From NCBI RefSeq assembly GCF_022662195.1, contig NZ_JAKMCS010000008.1, positions 147,176 through 211,175 on the forward strand: 64,000 bases of DNA. Reading direction: 5' to 3'. Made by a program: the position numbers and the translations under genes. The stretch is from Aestuariivivens insulae. Lineage in GTDB: Bacteria; Bacteroidota; Bacteroidia; Flavobacteriales; Flavobacteriaceae. The notes under the pieces were generated by a model that saw nothing but the letters and a program-made list of their open reading frames with translations, did no database searches and had not been told where the DNA came from. Positions 17,245-25,477 of this stretch are shown piece after piece (the stretch's first letter is position 1; each line of letters opens with the position of its first letter).

Positions 17245-18300
17245 TTAGTTGTTGCTTAAAAAGGTTTTAAGATCTTGATAGAATAATTCAGGCGTAAGTT
17301 CTTGGTAATATTTTGAAGCATTCTTCTTGTATTTTTTTTCAGGTTCAGTATATAGTTCCGGTTTAAAATCTTTTAAGTGAACACCCATATTGCTTTTGTT
17401 TTCGAAAAGGTTCCATGTTGCTTTGTCTATCCATGGAGAAAATATAGCAAAGGTTGGTATTTTTAATGCTTTGGCCATATTAACGGCACCACCTTCATTA
17501 CCTATAAGCATGTTACAAAAAGATGTAATGGTTAAAAATTCCCGTAAGTTTTTTCCATATACATCAAAGTGAATGGCTTTTTGTGTACTGTGTTCACATA
17601 AATTGTATATGGTTTTGGCTTCATCGATTTGCCTAGGAATATAATTAAATAAAATTTGAACCTGCTTTTTGTTTTCTACAATAAAATCTAAAACTTTCGC
17701 CATATACTCAAAAGGGTAGGTTTTAAGTAAACCACTTCCCAAAATACTTATCATAATTAGCGGTTTATCAATATTGATTTGATGCGATTCCAAAAACGCT
17801 TTTGTTTGCTCTTTTTCAGTTTGTGTTAAGTAAATTTTTGGACTGTAATTTATTTCGGTTGAAATATTTAGGGGCATCAATAATTGTAGCCTATTTATAA
17901 TTGCTAATCCTTGTTTGGGATTGGAGCTTTTATCATATTTAATGGCATGATGGTACAGTAAAGAGGTGTAGGGTTTATATTTAGATATCTTGGTGCCGGC
18001 TCCAGAAAAAAGGGTAATGAGATTACTTGATAATTTTGAATAAACATCAATAAGTACGTTATATTTTTCTTTTCGTAATGTATGGGCAAACTTTAATAAA
18101 GCTACTTTACTTTGTTCAATTTCGGGGGTGTAAAAAATAAACTTATCAATATAAGGGTTATGCTGTACCACAGGATAAGTATGGGAGTTTATTAGGTAAT
18201 GAAGCTCGTATTGAGGATATTGTGATTTAATGGCTTCAAACAAAATGCTGCTTGTAAGCACATCACCAATCATTTTTTGCTGTATAATTAAAATTTTCAC
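17245..18300 (-). CDS. Heptosyltransferase-like glycosyltransferase, family 9
   Basis: 351 residues. N-terminal KILIIQQKMIGDVLTSSIL is the GT9 (ADP-heptose:LPS heptosyltransferase) opening; the second domain has MISILGSGLLKTYPFEYMA near 170-190 and the donor-site segment NMLIGNEGGAVNMAKALKIPTFAIF near 265-290. The GTG at 18300 is the only start that preserves the N-terminus. It fits with LPS core assembly next to the Kdo-kinase-like and GT2 genes. The donor may be ADP-heptose or another sugar. Confidence 0.86.
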   Translation of the reverse strand: MKILIIQQKMIGDVLTSSILFEAIKSQYPQYELHYLINSHTYPVVQHNPYIDKFIFYTPEIEQSKVALLKFAHTLRKEKYNVLIDVYSKLSSNLITLFSGAGTKISKYKPYTSLLYHHAIKYDKSSNPKQGLAIINRLQLLMPLNISTEINYSPKIYLTQTEKEQTKAFLESHQINIDKPLIMISILGSGLLKTYPFEYMAKVLDFIVENKKQVQILFNYIPRQIDEAKTIYNLCEHSTQKAIHFDVYGKNLREFLTITSFCNMLIGNEGGAVNMAKALKIPTFAIFSPWIDKATWNLFENKSNMGVHLKDFKPELYTEPEKKYKKNASKYYQELTPELFYQDLKTFLSNN

Positions 18301-18353
18301 AAGTTTATTACCTAATAACGGATGAGCTCTTTGAGTATAGGTCTATGCTCATT

Positions 18354-19541
18354 TTAATAATTAAAAAAACTACGATTTAAAGCTAAGATATGTTTTTTAA
18401 GTTTCATTTTTAAATCCATGCCTGTGTCATAAACCATTTGCTCGTTACTGGGAAAAGGGATACGCCTATTTTCCAATAGTTTTTTGTCTTCTTTATTGAG
18501 CGCACGTAAATCACCACGGGCAGAGGCATAAAAATATTCAAAAACAAAACCACTATCTATGGTATGAGAATCTAATATTTGTTTGGTCTTTAAATCAATA
18601 TGAACGACATCGGCTATAACCTGTGAGGATTTAAATTGTTTGACTTCTTTTAAGCGGCACTTAACGTTTATTATTTTGTCCACTTTAATATCATTGCCCA
18701 AACTGTCTTTTAAAACATTGCCTTTAGCATCCAGTTTATAGGTCCACCCATCAACAATTTCTTTTTCTCTTTCTAAGATACGCTCGGTAATTTGTTCAGG
18801 AGATATATTGATGCGCTTAAGGTTAAGTTCCATAGCATAGTCATAATTGATGTCATCGGCTTGCTGGGCATGATAAACACTCCAGAAATTGTTAATGCCA
18901 TAGGTATCGAAACTTAGCAAATCATCTTCTAACCGTTGTGGAATAATTTGTTGTGTATCATTGTTTATGGTCACGATTATATATGCCGTTCCACGTTCAT
19001 GGGCTTCTAGCAATAATTCCCTTGTATTTTCGTAGTTGGGGTTAATGTCTTCAACATATTGTAAGGTATTGTATGCTTCCCGAATAACAGCTTTGTCTTC
19101 TTGGTCAAGAAGTTTAATGCCTTTTTCATATAGATAATCGGAAGTTTTTTCTTTATACGCTATAATATCATTGCTATAGTTATTGAACTTAAACGATACG
19201 GTTTTGCCATTTACGGAGAGCGGCAAAAGCGGTTTTATAAGTTCCTGTCTGGAATGGAGGTCTAAATAAAGTTCGTAAATAGCCCTGTATATTTCAGGGT
19301 TGTTGTCTTTAGTTAGATGGTCTATGGTACTTAAATCACGTTGGGTAGCTTTAGTATAGGCGTCTTGAAGAGCGATGATATAGTCTTGCTTTCTTTTAGA
19401 ATTTTTGCTTGTACTTAGCTTTTTTATTGAGGTAGCAATAGCTTCGTCATAATTACCATAACTAACCGCCTTTTCGACTTGCTTACGTGTACTGCAAGCA
19501 AAAAGGGAGACCAACAAAGTGAGAAGTAAAATTTTTTGCAT
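18354..19541 (-). CDS. Conserved lipoprotein of unknown function, helical repeat-like
   Basis: 395 residues. Lipoprotein signal LLLTLLVSLFAC with lipobox Cys at residue 16, then helical TPR-like segments (EKAVSYGNYDEAIATSIKKL; AVIREAYNTLQYVEDINPNYE). The C-terminal half is beta-rich with INVKCRLKEVKQFKSSQVIADV. No catalytic motif seen. The protein is probably periplasmic or outer-membrane anchored. It has the look of a conserved flavobacterial envelope protein, and I do not recognise a function. It lies about 50 bp downstream of nothing transcribed on the same strand and before the GT9 gene. Confidence 0.7.
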   Translation of the reverse strand: MQKILLLTLLVSLFACSTRKQVEKAVSYGNYDEAIATSIKKLSTSKNSKRKQDYIIALQDAYTKATQRDLSTIDHLTKDNNPEIYRAIYELYLDLHSRQELIKPLLPLSVNGKTVSFKFNNYSNDIIAYKEKTSDYLYEKGIKLLDQEDKAVIREAYNTLQYVEDINPNYENTRELLLEAHERGTAYIIVTINNDTQQIIPQRLEDDLLSFDTYGINNFWSVYHAQQADDINYDYAMELNLKRINISPEQITERILEREKEIVDGWTYKLDAKGNVLKDSLGNDIKVDKIINVKCRLKEVKQFKSSQVIADVVHIDLKTKQILDSHTIDSGFVFEYFYASARGDLRALNKEDKKLLENRRIPFPSNEQMVYDTGMDLKMKLKKHILALNRSFFNY

Positions 19542-19642
19542 AGGTTAAGGATTTTGGTTTACATAGGAATAGATATTCCAATAGTAATGCCAAAAATAGG
19601 AAAAAATACTAAATTTGGTTTATGTCACTGGAAATCAGTTGT

Positions 19643-20926
19643 TTACTTTTTATTAAAAACGGGAAGTAATTTTGTTGATACTTCTCCAAAGCCTATACGA
19701 GTACCGTCTTTTTCACAATAGCCCCTCATAATTACAGTATCATGATCGTTAATAAATTTACGATCGGTACCGTCTTTCATTTTTAGGGGCTTTTCACCTT
19801 TCCAGGTAAGTTCTAGCATAGAGCCATATGAATCTGGAGTAGGCCCTGAAATGGTACCACTACCCATCATGTCACCAGAGTTTACAGGACAACCATTAAC
19901 CGTATGGTGTGCCAATTGCTGTGCCATATTCCAGTACATGTATTTAAAGTTAGATTTACTAACGGTTTGTTCTTTAGCGCCTTTGGGTTGTATGGCGACT
20001 TCTAAATTAATGTCGAAACTTTTCTTGCCTTTATATTTCAAGTAATCCAATTGTGGTTTGATGGGTTTAGGCCCTTCAACTCTAAAGGGTTCCAATGCGT
20101 CTAAGGTTACTATCCAAGGCGAAATGGAAGACGCAAAATTTTTGGCTAAGAAAGGACCAAGGGGCACATACTCCCATTTTTGAATATCACGAGCGCTCCA
20201 GTCGTTGAATAATACCAATCCGAAGATGTATTCTTCAGCTTCTTCAACGGGAATTGGTTCACCTAAATCGTTGGCATCTGTCGTTATAAACGCCATCTCC
20301 AATTCAAAATCCACTAATTTACTAGGGCCAAAAACTGGTTCGGTAGCACCATTTGGCAAGGTTTGACCTTGTGGCCTATGTACCGGAATTCCAGAAGGAA
20401 TTATTGAAGAACTCCTACCATGATATCCCACAGGGATATGTAACCAGTTTGGCAGTAAGGCATTGTCTGGATCCCTAAACATGGTGCCTACATTTGTGGC
20501 GTGTTCTATACTGGAGTAAAAATCGGTGTAATCACCAATGTGCACAGGCAATTGCATTTCAATTTCATCGAGTCTAAACAATACAATTTCCTTATGCTGT
20601 TTATTGTTTTTTAACGTGTTGTTTTCGGCATCAAAAATTTGAGCGATACGGTTTCTAACCGCTCGCCATGTTTTTCTGCCATCGGCAATAAAATCGTTTA
20701 GGGTGTCCTGAAGAAAAATATCATCAGTCAAAGGAATGCCATCAAAATAGCCTAATTGGTGCAAAGCTCCCAAATCGATAGCAGTATCTCCTATACGGGT
20801 TCCTATGGTTATAATGTCATCGCGTGTTAGGAATACACCAAAAGGAATGTTTTGAATGGGGAAATCTGAATTTTTATCGACATGTAACCATGAGGTTCTA
20901 TCTGGATTATTTGCTGATATAGGCAT
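19643..20926 (-). CDS. fahA: Fumarylacetoacetase
   Basis: 427 residues, matching the ~420-residue eukaryotic-type FAH. It hydrolyses fumarylacetoacetate to fumarate and acetoacetate, the last step of tyrosine/homogentisate degradation. N-terminal SH3-like domain (residues 1-115), then the catalytic domain: DYTDFYSSIEHATNVGTMFR (catalytic His and metal Asp), VGYHGRSSSIIPSG, the metal ligands FELEMAFIT and NDWSARDIQKWEYVPLGPFLAKNF, and GSGTISGPTPDSYGSMLEL. ATG at 20926. Other tyrosine-catabolic genes are not in the window. Divergent from glyA. Confidence 0.95.
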   Translation of the reverse strand: MPISANNPDRTSWLHVDKNSDFPIQNIPFGVFLTRDDIITIGTRIGDTAIDLGALHQLGYFDGIPLTDDIFLQDTLNDFIADGRKTWRAVRNRIAQIFDAENNTLKNNKQHKEIVLFRLDEIEMQLPVHIGDYTDFYSSIEHATNVGTMFRDPDNALLPNWLHIPVGYHGRSSSIIPSGIPVHRPQGQTLPNGATEPVFGPSKLVDFELEMAFITTDANDLGEPIPVEEAEEYIFGLVLFNDWSARDIQKWEYVPLGPFLAKNFASSISPWIVTLDALEPFRVEGPKPIKPQLDYLKYKGKKSFDINLEVAIQPKGAKEQTVSKSNFKYMYWNMAQQLAHHTVNGCPVNSGDMMGSGTISGPTPDSYGSMLELTWKGEKPLKMKDGTDRKFINDHDTVIMRGYCEKDGTRIGFGEVSTKLLPVFNKK

Positions 20927-21058
20927 ATTTATTTAGTGTTTTGTATTTGTAAAATTCTAATCAAACCTACATAATTTTTTTAAAAAAAACGGCTAAAATT
21001 AAGGTTTAATGCAATAGTTAATAAAATGGTTTAAAACTTAAGGGTAAATATATGTTTT

Positions 21059-21092
21059 TTGATGTATTTAACTAATCTATTTGTTATTTTTG
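21059..21092 (+). promoter_or_regulatory. Promoter of glyA
   Basis: TTG at 21059-21061, 23 nt spacer, then TATTTTTG at 21085-21092. This is a full match to the Bacteroidetes -33/-7 consensus, 27 bp before the glyA ATG. Confidence 0.7.
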
Positions 21093-21119
21093 CCGAATAT
21101 TTAACTAGAATCAAATTTT

Positions 21120-22391
21120 ATGCAACGCGACGAACAAATATTTGAACTTATCCAAGCTGAAAAAGAACGCCAACTTCATGGCATAGAACTTATTGCATCA
21201 GAGAATTTTGTGAGCGACCAAGTAATGGAAGCTGCAGGATCGGTATTAACCAATAAATACGCCGAAGGCTATCCAGGTAAACGTTATTATGGTGGTTGTG
21301 AAGTGGTTGATGAAGTAGAGCAAATAGCTATAGATAGGGCAAAGGCACTGTTTGGAGCTGCTTATGTAAATGTACAACCGCACTCTGGAAGCCAGGCCAA
21401 TACAGCTGTTTTTGCAGCTTGTTTAAAACCAGGGGATAAGATTTTAGGATTCGATTTATCGCATGGTGGACACCTTACCCATGGGTCGCCCGTTAACTTT
21501 TCTGGTAAATTGTACAACCCTGTATTTTATGGTGTAGAGCAGGAAACAGGTGTGTTGAATTACGATAAAATACAAGAGATAGCGACCAAGGAGCAACCTA
21601 AATTGATTATAGCCGGTGCTTCAGCTTATTCCCGTGATATCGATTTTAAGCGTTTTAGAGAAATCGCCGATAGTGTAGGTGCTATTTTAATGGCCGATAT
21701 TTCACATCCAGCAGGATTGATAGCCAAGGGTATTTTAAATGATCCTATCCCACACTGTCATATAGTAACAACAACTACGCATAAAACATTAAGAGGGCCA
21801 AGAGGAGGTCTGATTATGATGGGCGAGGATTTTGAAAACCCATTTGGTATTACCTTAAAAAGCGGAAAGTTGAGAAAAATGTCTTCGTTATTGGATTCCG
21901 CAGTATTTCCTGGAAACCAAGGAGGGCCATTAGAGCATATTATAGCTGCTAAGGCCATCGCTTTTGGTGAGGCCTTAAGTGACGACTTCTTGGAATACCA
22001 ATTACAGGTAAAGCACAATGCAGCAGCTTTAGCACAAGCTTTAGTTGCTAAAGATTATAATATTATTTCGGGAGGCACAGATAACCACTGTATGTTGATC
22101 GATTTACGTAATAAAGACATTTCTGGTAAAGAAGCCGAAGAAGCATTGGTAAAAGCCGATATCACCGTAAATAAAAACATGGTGCCTTTCGATGATAAGT
22201 CACCATTTGTAACTTCTGGAATTCGATTAGGTGTTGCTGCAGTAACCACACGCGGACTTAAAGAAAGTGATATGAGCGTTATTGCTGATTTAATTGACGA
22301 GGTTGTAACAAACCATGAAGATGAAGCTGTTTTAGAGGCGGTAAGAGAGAAAGTAAACGATATGATGAAAGATAAGCCATTGTTTGCTTAA
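21120..22391 (+). CDS. glyA: Serine hydroxymethyltransferase
   Basis: 423 residues, the family length. This PLP enzyme interconverts serine and glycine, charging tetrahydrofolate with a one-carbon unit. Motifs: [11 protein letters not shown] (22-32), [16 protein letters not shown] (45-60), [10 protein letters not shown] (85-94) and the PLP-lysine segment [14 protein letters not shown] (K222 forms the internal aldimine). ATG at 21120. Monocistronic, with a consensus promoter upstream and a hairpin terminator downstream. Confidence 0.98.
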   Translation: MQRDEQIFELIQAEKERQLHGIELIASENFVSDQVMEAAGSVLTNKYAEGYPGKRYYGGCEVVDEVEQIAIDRAKALFGAAYVNVQPHSGSQANTAVFAACLKPGDKILGFDLSHGGHLTHGSPVNFSGKLYNPVFYGVEQETGVLNYDKIQEIATKEQPKLIIAGASAYSRDIDFKRFREIADSVGAILMADISHPAGLIAKGILNDPIPHCHIVTTTTHKTLRGPRGGLIMMGEDFENPFGITLKSGKLRKMSSLLDSAVFPGNQGGPLEHIIAAKAIAFGEALSDDFLEYQLQVKHNAAALAQALVAKDYNIISGGTDNHCMLIDLRNKDISGKEAEEALVKADITVNKNMVPFDDKSPFVTSGIRLGVAAVTTRGLKESDMSVIADLIDEVVTNHEDEAVLEAVREKVNDMMKDKPLFA

Positions 22392-22415
22392 CAGCTTTCA
22401 AAATATTCAAAATAG

Positions 22416-22442
22416 AAAATCCTGCATAATTGCAGGATTTTT
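22416..22442 (+). terminator. Rho-independent terminator after glyA
   Basis: Perfect 11-bp stem AAAATCCTGCA / TGCAGGATTTT with a 4-nt loop, followed by TTG and a T-rich run. It sits 25 bp after the glyA stop. Confidence 0.85.
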
Positions 22443-22468
22443 GTTTTTATTAAGTATTAGTGTAATAT

Positions 22469-23095
22469 TTAAGCGATATGTTTTTCCATTCTGAAATATA
22501 AAACACTCAGCCCTACAGTTGCAGCTATAGTAAGGAACAAGCCATATTGTAATTGCAGACTGCTATGATTTATACTAACAAGAATATAAAAAATGATATA
22601 TATTAAGATGACTAATAATTGTCCTGTAATAAATAGAATATCTTTTTTTATAATGTTTAGGATAGTTAATATTAAGATGGCTCCAATGGAAATAGCACAA
22701 ATACTAACTAGCCAATTATAAATTACAATATTTCGAACTGAAAGACTCCCGTCCCATCCAGTTGTATTTAGAATCTTTCCTATTACAGTTTTATTACCAG
22801 TTGTAGCTCTAAAAGAAAACCATTTTAGTAAAGAACTAGAAAATATTAATAAAGTCAGTATTGCGGGTATTACAAGTTGCTTTTTCTCAATTTGCTTTTC
22901 AGAATCCAGAAGCTGAGCTATATTTAAATCTAATACAGAACATATTAAATTTAAGGTTTTTTCCCTAGGAGTGCTTTCATTGTTTTCAATGCGTTGAATT
23001 GTTCTTAAATTGATATTAGTCAATTCTGCTAGTTGATCTTGTGATATTCCTTTTCTTTTTCTGGCCTCTTTAATTTTATTTCCTATGTCGGACAT
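22469..23095 (-). CDS. Membrane-anchored XRE-family regulator
   Basis: 208 residues. N-terminal Cro/C1-type helix-turn-helix: IKEARKRKGISQDQLAELT...LRTIQRIENNESTP...LICSVLD (residues 7-57). After a short linker there are four hydrophobic segments (about 75-90, 120-140, 145-165, 170-195), so the DNA-binding head should face the cytoplasm from the inner membrane. Such XRE-TM proteins are common in flavobacteria and their targets are generally unknown. ATG at 23095; convergent with glyA. No partner gene is adjacent. Confidence 0.85.
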   Translation of the reverse strand: MSDIGNKIKEARKRKGISQDQLAELTNINLRTIQRIENNESTPREKTLNLICSVLDLNIAQLLDSEKQIEKKQLVIPAILTLLIFSSSLLKWFSFRATTGNKTVIGKILNTTGWDGSLSVRNIVIYNWLVSICAISIGAILILTILNIIKKDILFITGQLLVILIYIIFYILVSINHSSLQLQYGLFLTIAATVGLSVLYFRMEKHIA

Positions 23096-23216
23096 ATTGA
23101 TAGTATTTTGTTTGGTGTCTAAAATAATTAAAGAAGATTAATTTTATAACGGTTTTCTTACGTCAATTACACGGCATTCATTGATTTTTATTAGATTTTA
23201 AGGACGTTACAGAGCA

Positions 23217-24782
23217 TTAATTTGCTTTAGGAAAAGTGATATGCTGATAAGCCCCTAAATCTGGTGAACTGGTTCGGTCGACATTTAAAATATCAAAAGG
23301 TACTTGTGTGGCAAAAGCAGCCAAACCTTTACCTATTCCAGCCGACTCTTCTCCAATAATCAATTGGTTGTTGCTAGGGTCTTTAAAGTGCGGGTCTTCA
23401 TTAAAGATATTGCCTTCATAATGGTTGGTATCCAAAAGATCATAATTAGGCCCTGTAAAGTTGTTGTTGTCGTCTTTAAAACGAATCAAACAATTGGTGA
23501 ATTTAAAATTGAAATTTACGGCATCATCTTCAATCTCATCAAGCAATATTTCGGGGTTATCATTACCGTAAATAATGCAATTGTTAAAATTGGCTTCGGT
23601 TAAATCTGTAATTATTGGGTTATTATCTTCGTCTACAATAAAATTACTCAATAGTACAGAAGGGTAACTCCTAAAACCATTGTTCCAATAATTAGCTATG
23701 GTGCTATGTGTAAAATTATATTTGCCGCCAAATGTTCCGGCAAAAGCCGATTGCCCTGCATTGTTAATCACCATATTTTCGGCTTCAATGGATGTATTTC
23801 GTCCTAAAATACCAAAGCTTCCAGAGTTATAGATTTGGGAATTGGTAATGGAAAGCTTATTATTGGCTTCATTTGGGTTGCCGTCGCTTAAAATACCAAC
23901 GAGTGCATTTTTAATTGTCGCGTAATTGATGATATTATTTACACTGCCATCAACCAACCAAATGGTGCCCCATTGACCTGGAACATCAGAGAACTCCGGT
24001 TCCAGGCGATCGCCTTCAAAAATGACTTCATTTTCCAAGAGGTCTTGGTCTGTACTATAGCTGCCGTTAATATGCAACGATGCATTGTTGGATACAATTA
24101 TGCCCGAATTATCATGAAAATGCACGCGGGCCCCAGCTTCAACAGTTAAGGTTTCGCCTTCGGGTACAGTAGCAAAGCCATAAACAACATAAGGCTTTGC
24201 GTTGGTAAAGGTAAGCTCTTCGGGGAGTAACTCACGTCCTTGAAGTTCTGTTTCAATGGTTTCCCCTCCAATATTTAACGTTAAGGTTTCAATAACTTTG
24301 GTAGTGTTATCCCTATTGGGATAGATGAAAATTGCGTCTTTTACTAGGGTAACCAATTCCACTTTTTGCTGATTGGAACCCGAATCGAATTCAATTTGGT
24401 CGGTATATAAATAGGAGCCGTCAAGGTTTGGTAAATTGTTAATATCTATGGTCGTTTCAACAAAAATATATAGACTGTCCTTGGCTAATATTTCTACGTT
24501 TTCAAAGGTTTTGCCGGTAATACCATCAACACTCAAACGGTATGCAGAAGATTCCCCCAAGCCTAGTCTTAACGTTGGAATGAAAATATCTTCATCACTT
24601 CTGTTATATACCTTTAAATTGTATGTACTCGAACCAATGTTTGTAAATACCGTGTCTAGGTAAACAGTGTCTTTAGAAAATCCAAGATTGCCTTTACTGG
24701 GCGAGAATTCAAAATCTTTTCTACAGGAACTCCAAAGGGTTAAAAATATTATGGTGAATATAACGTAGCAGTATTTTTTCAT
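23217..24782 (-). CDS. Lipoprotein with right-handed beta-helix-like repeats
   Basis: 521 residues. Lipobox WSSC with Cys at 20 (signal IFTIIFLTLWSSC). Residues 25-150 form an Ig-like domain (TVYLDTVFTNIGSSTYNLKVYNRS). From about 190 onward, beta-helix-type rungs follow: LTVEAGARVHFHDNSGIIVSNNASL, NKLSITNSQIYNSGSFGILG, EAENMVINNAGQSAF, each with Asn/Gly turns. The C-terminal QVPFDILNVDRTSSPDLGAYQ is the end seen in many parallel beta-helix surface proteins. It is probably an exported surface lipoprotein; ligand unknown. ATG at 24782. The 175 bp before the DUF2892 gene hold no feature I can support. Confidence 0.75.
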   Translation of the reverse strand: MKKYCYVIFTIIFLTLWSSCRKDFEFSPSKGNLGFSKDTVYLDTVFTNIGSSTYNLKVYNRSDEDIFIPTLRLGLGESSAYRLSVDGITGKTFENVEILAKDSLYIFVETTIDINNLPNLDGSYLYTDQIEFDSGSNQQKVELVTLVKDAIFIYPNRDNTTKVIETLTLNIGGETIETELQGRELLPEELTFTNAKPYVVYGFATVPEGETLTVEAGARVHFHDNSGIIVSNNASLHINGSYSTDQDLLENEVIFEGDRLEPEFSDVPGQWGTIWLVDGSVNNIINYATIKNALVGILSDGNPNEANNKLSITNSQIYNSGSFGILGRNTSIEAENMVINNAGQSAFAGTFGGKYNFTHSTIANYWNNGFRSYPSVLLSNFIVDEDNNPIITDLTEANFNNCIIYGNDNPEILLDEIEDDAVNFNFKFTNCLIRFKDDNNNFTGPNYDLLDTNHYEGNIFNEDPHFKDPSNNQLIIGEESAGIGKGLAAFATQVPFDILNVDRTSSPDLGAYQHITFPKAN

Positions 24783-24957
24783 TTAAATAGCATTTATTAT
24801 AGGCTAAAAATATAACTTTTGTGATTAGAATTTAGTATTTAAGAGAAGATATTTGTGTATAAGAGTCGCTTTCGAGTTAGTAGTTTTATTTTATAGAAAT
24901 GAAAAAAGGCCATTTGAAGAATCAAACAACCTCTTTAAGAGCTATTAACGTAAAATT

Positions 24958-25143
24958 CTATTTTTTAACGCCTAGCTTCAGCAAAATAGTTTCCATTAAA
25001 CACCATTTTGTAATAGACGATTGCAATAAATTGGCTCCTACAAATAGTGTAAACCATAACCAATTTTGATTTACAAACATGGCTAATAGTACGCTTATAA
25101 TAACAAATGTGCCTGCTATGGCTCTGATATACCTGTTTAACAT
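24958..25143 (-). CDS. DUF2892 (YgaP-type transmembrane) small membrane protein
   Basis: 61 residues, ATG at 25143. Two hydrophobic segments (AIAGTFVIISVLLAMFV and WLWFTLFVGANLLQSSIT) with a C-terminal CLMETILLKLGVKK. This is the DUF2892/YgaP transmembrane domain: RYIRAIAGTF...NLLQS..T..C....L.KLG. It lies 19 bp after the PII-like gene and is the last gene of the RND operon. Such proteins often sit beside rhodanese or RND genes; the role is unknown. Confidence 0.85.
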   Translation of the reverse strand: MLNRYIRAIAGTFVIISVLLAMFVNQNWLWFTLFVGANLLQSSITKWCLMETILLKLGVKK

Positions 25144-25162
25144 GATTTTGAATATTTAAAGT

Positions 25163-25468
25163 TTATATTGATTTTTCTATTGGAACTACAATGGCCCTAA
25201 TGGGGTTGTTAGTTTCTAATGCATTATTAAATGCTTTAATTAATTCGAAAAGACGGTCTATTTGAACTCCATCCGTAAATGAAAAAAATAGGACAGACTC
25301 ATTTCCTGTGCGTTCCCCTCCAAACCAGTTTGACGATACCATTACTGCATTTGGTGTTTTATAGCCATCTATTTCAGATTCGCTAAAGGATTCTATGTTG
25401 GCATTTTTAAAGAGTTTAATAACGTCTTTTCTAAATGCTTCTACAGCGGTGACTAGTACTAATTTCAT
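25163..25468 (-). CDS. PII/ferredoxin-fold-like small protein beside RND pump
   Basis: 101 residues, ATG at 25468. Alternating strands and helices (MKLVLVTAVEAFRKDVIKLFKNANIE; ESVLFFSFTDGVQIDRLFELIKAFN; IRAIVVPIEKSI) match the beta-alpha-beta-beta-alpha-beta ferredoxin-like fold of PII-like proteins such as DUF3240, which often accompany efflux pumps. The canonical PII T-loop and nucleotide motifs are not evident. It lies 9 bp downstream of the RND gene, so it is probably translated with it. A sensing or regulatory role for the pump is inference. Confidence 0.6.
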   Translation of the reverse strand: MKLVLVTAVEAFRKDVIKLFKNANIESFSESEIDGYKTPNAVMVSSNWFGGERTGNESVLFFSFTDGVQIDRLFELIKAFNNALETNNPIRAIVVPIEKSI

Positions 25469-25477
25469 GGTTGTTAT

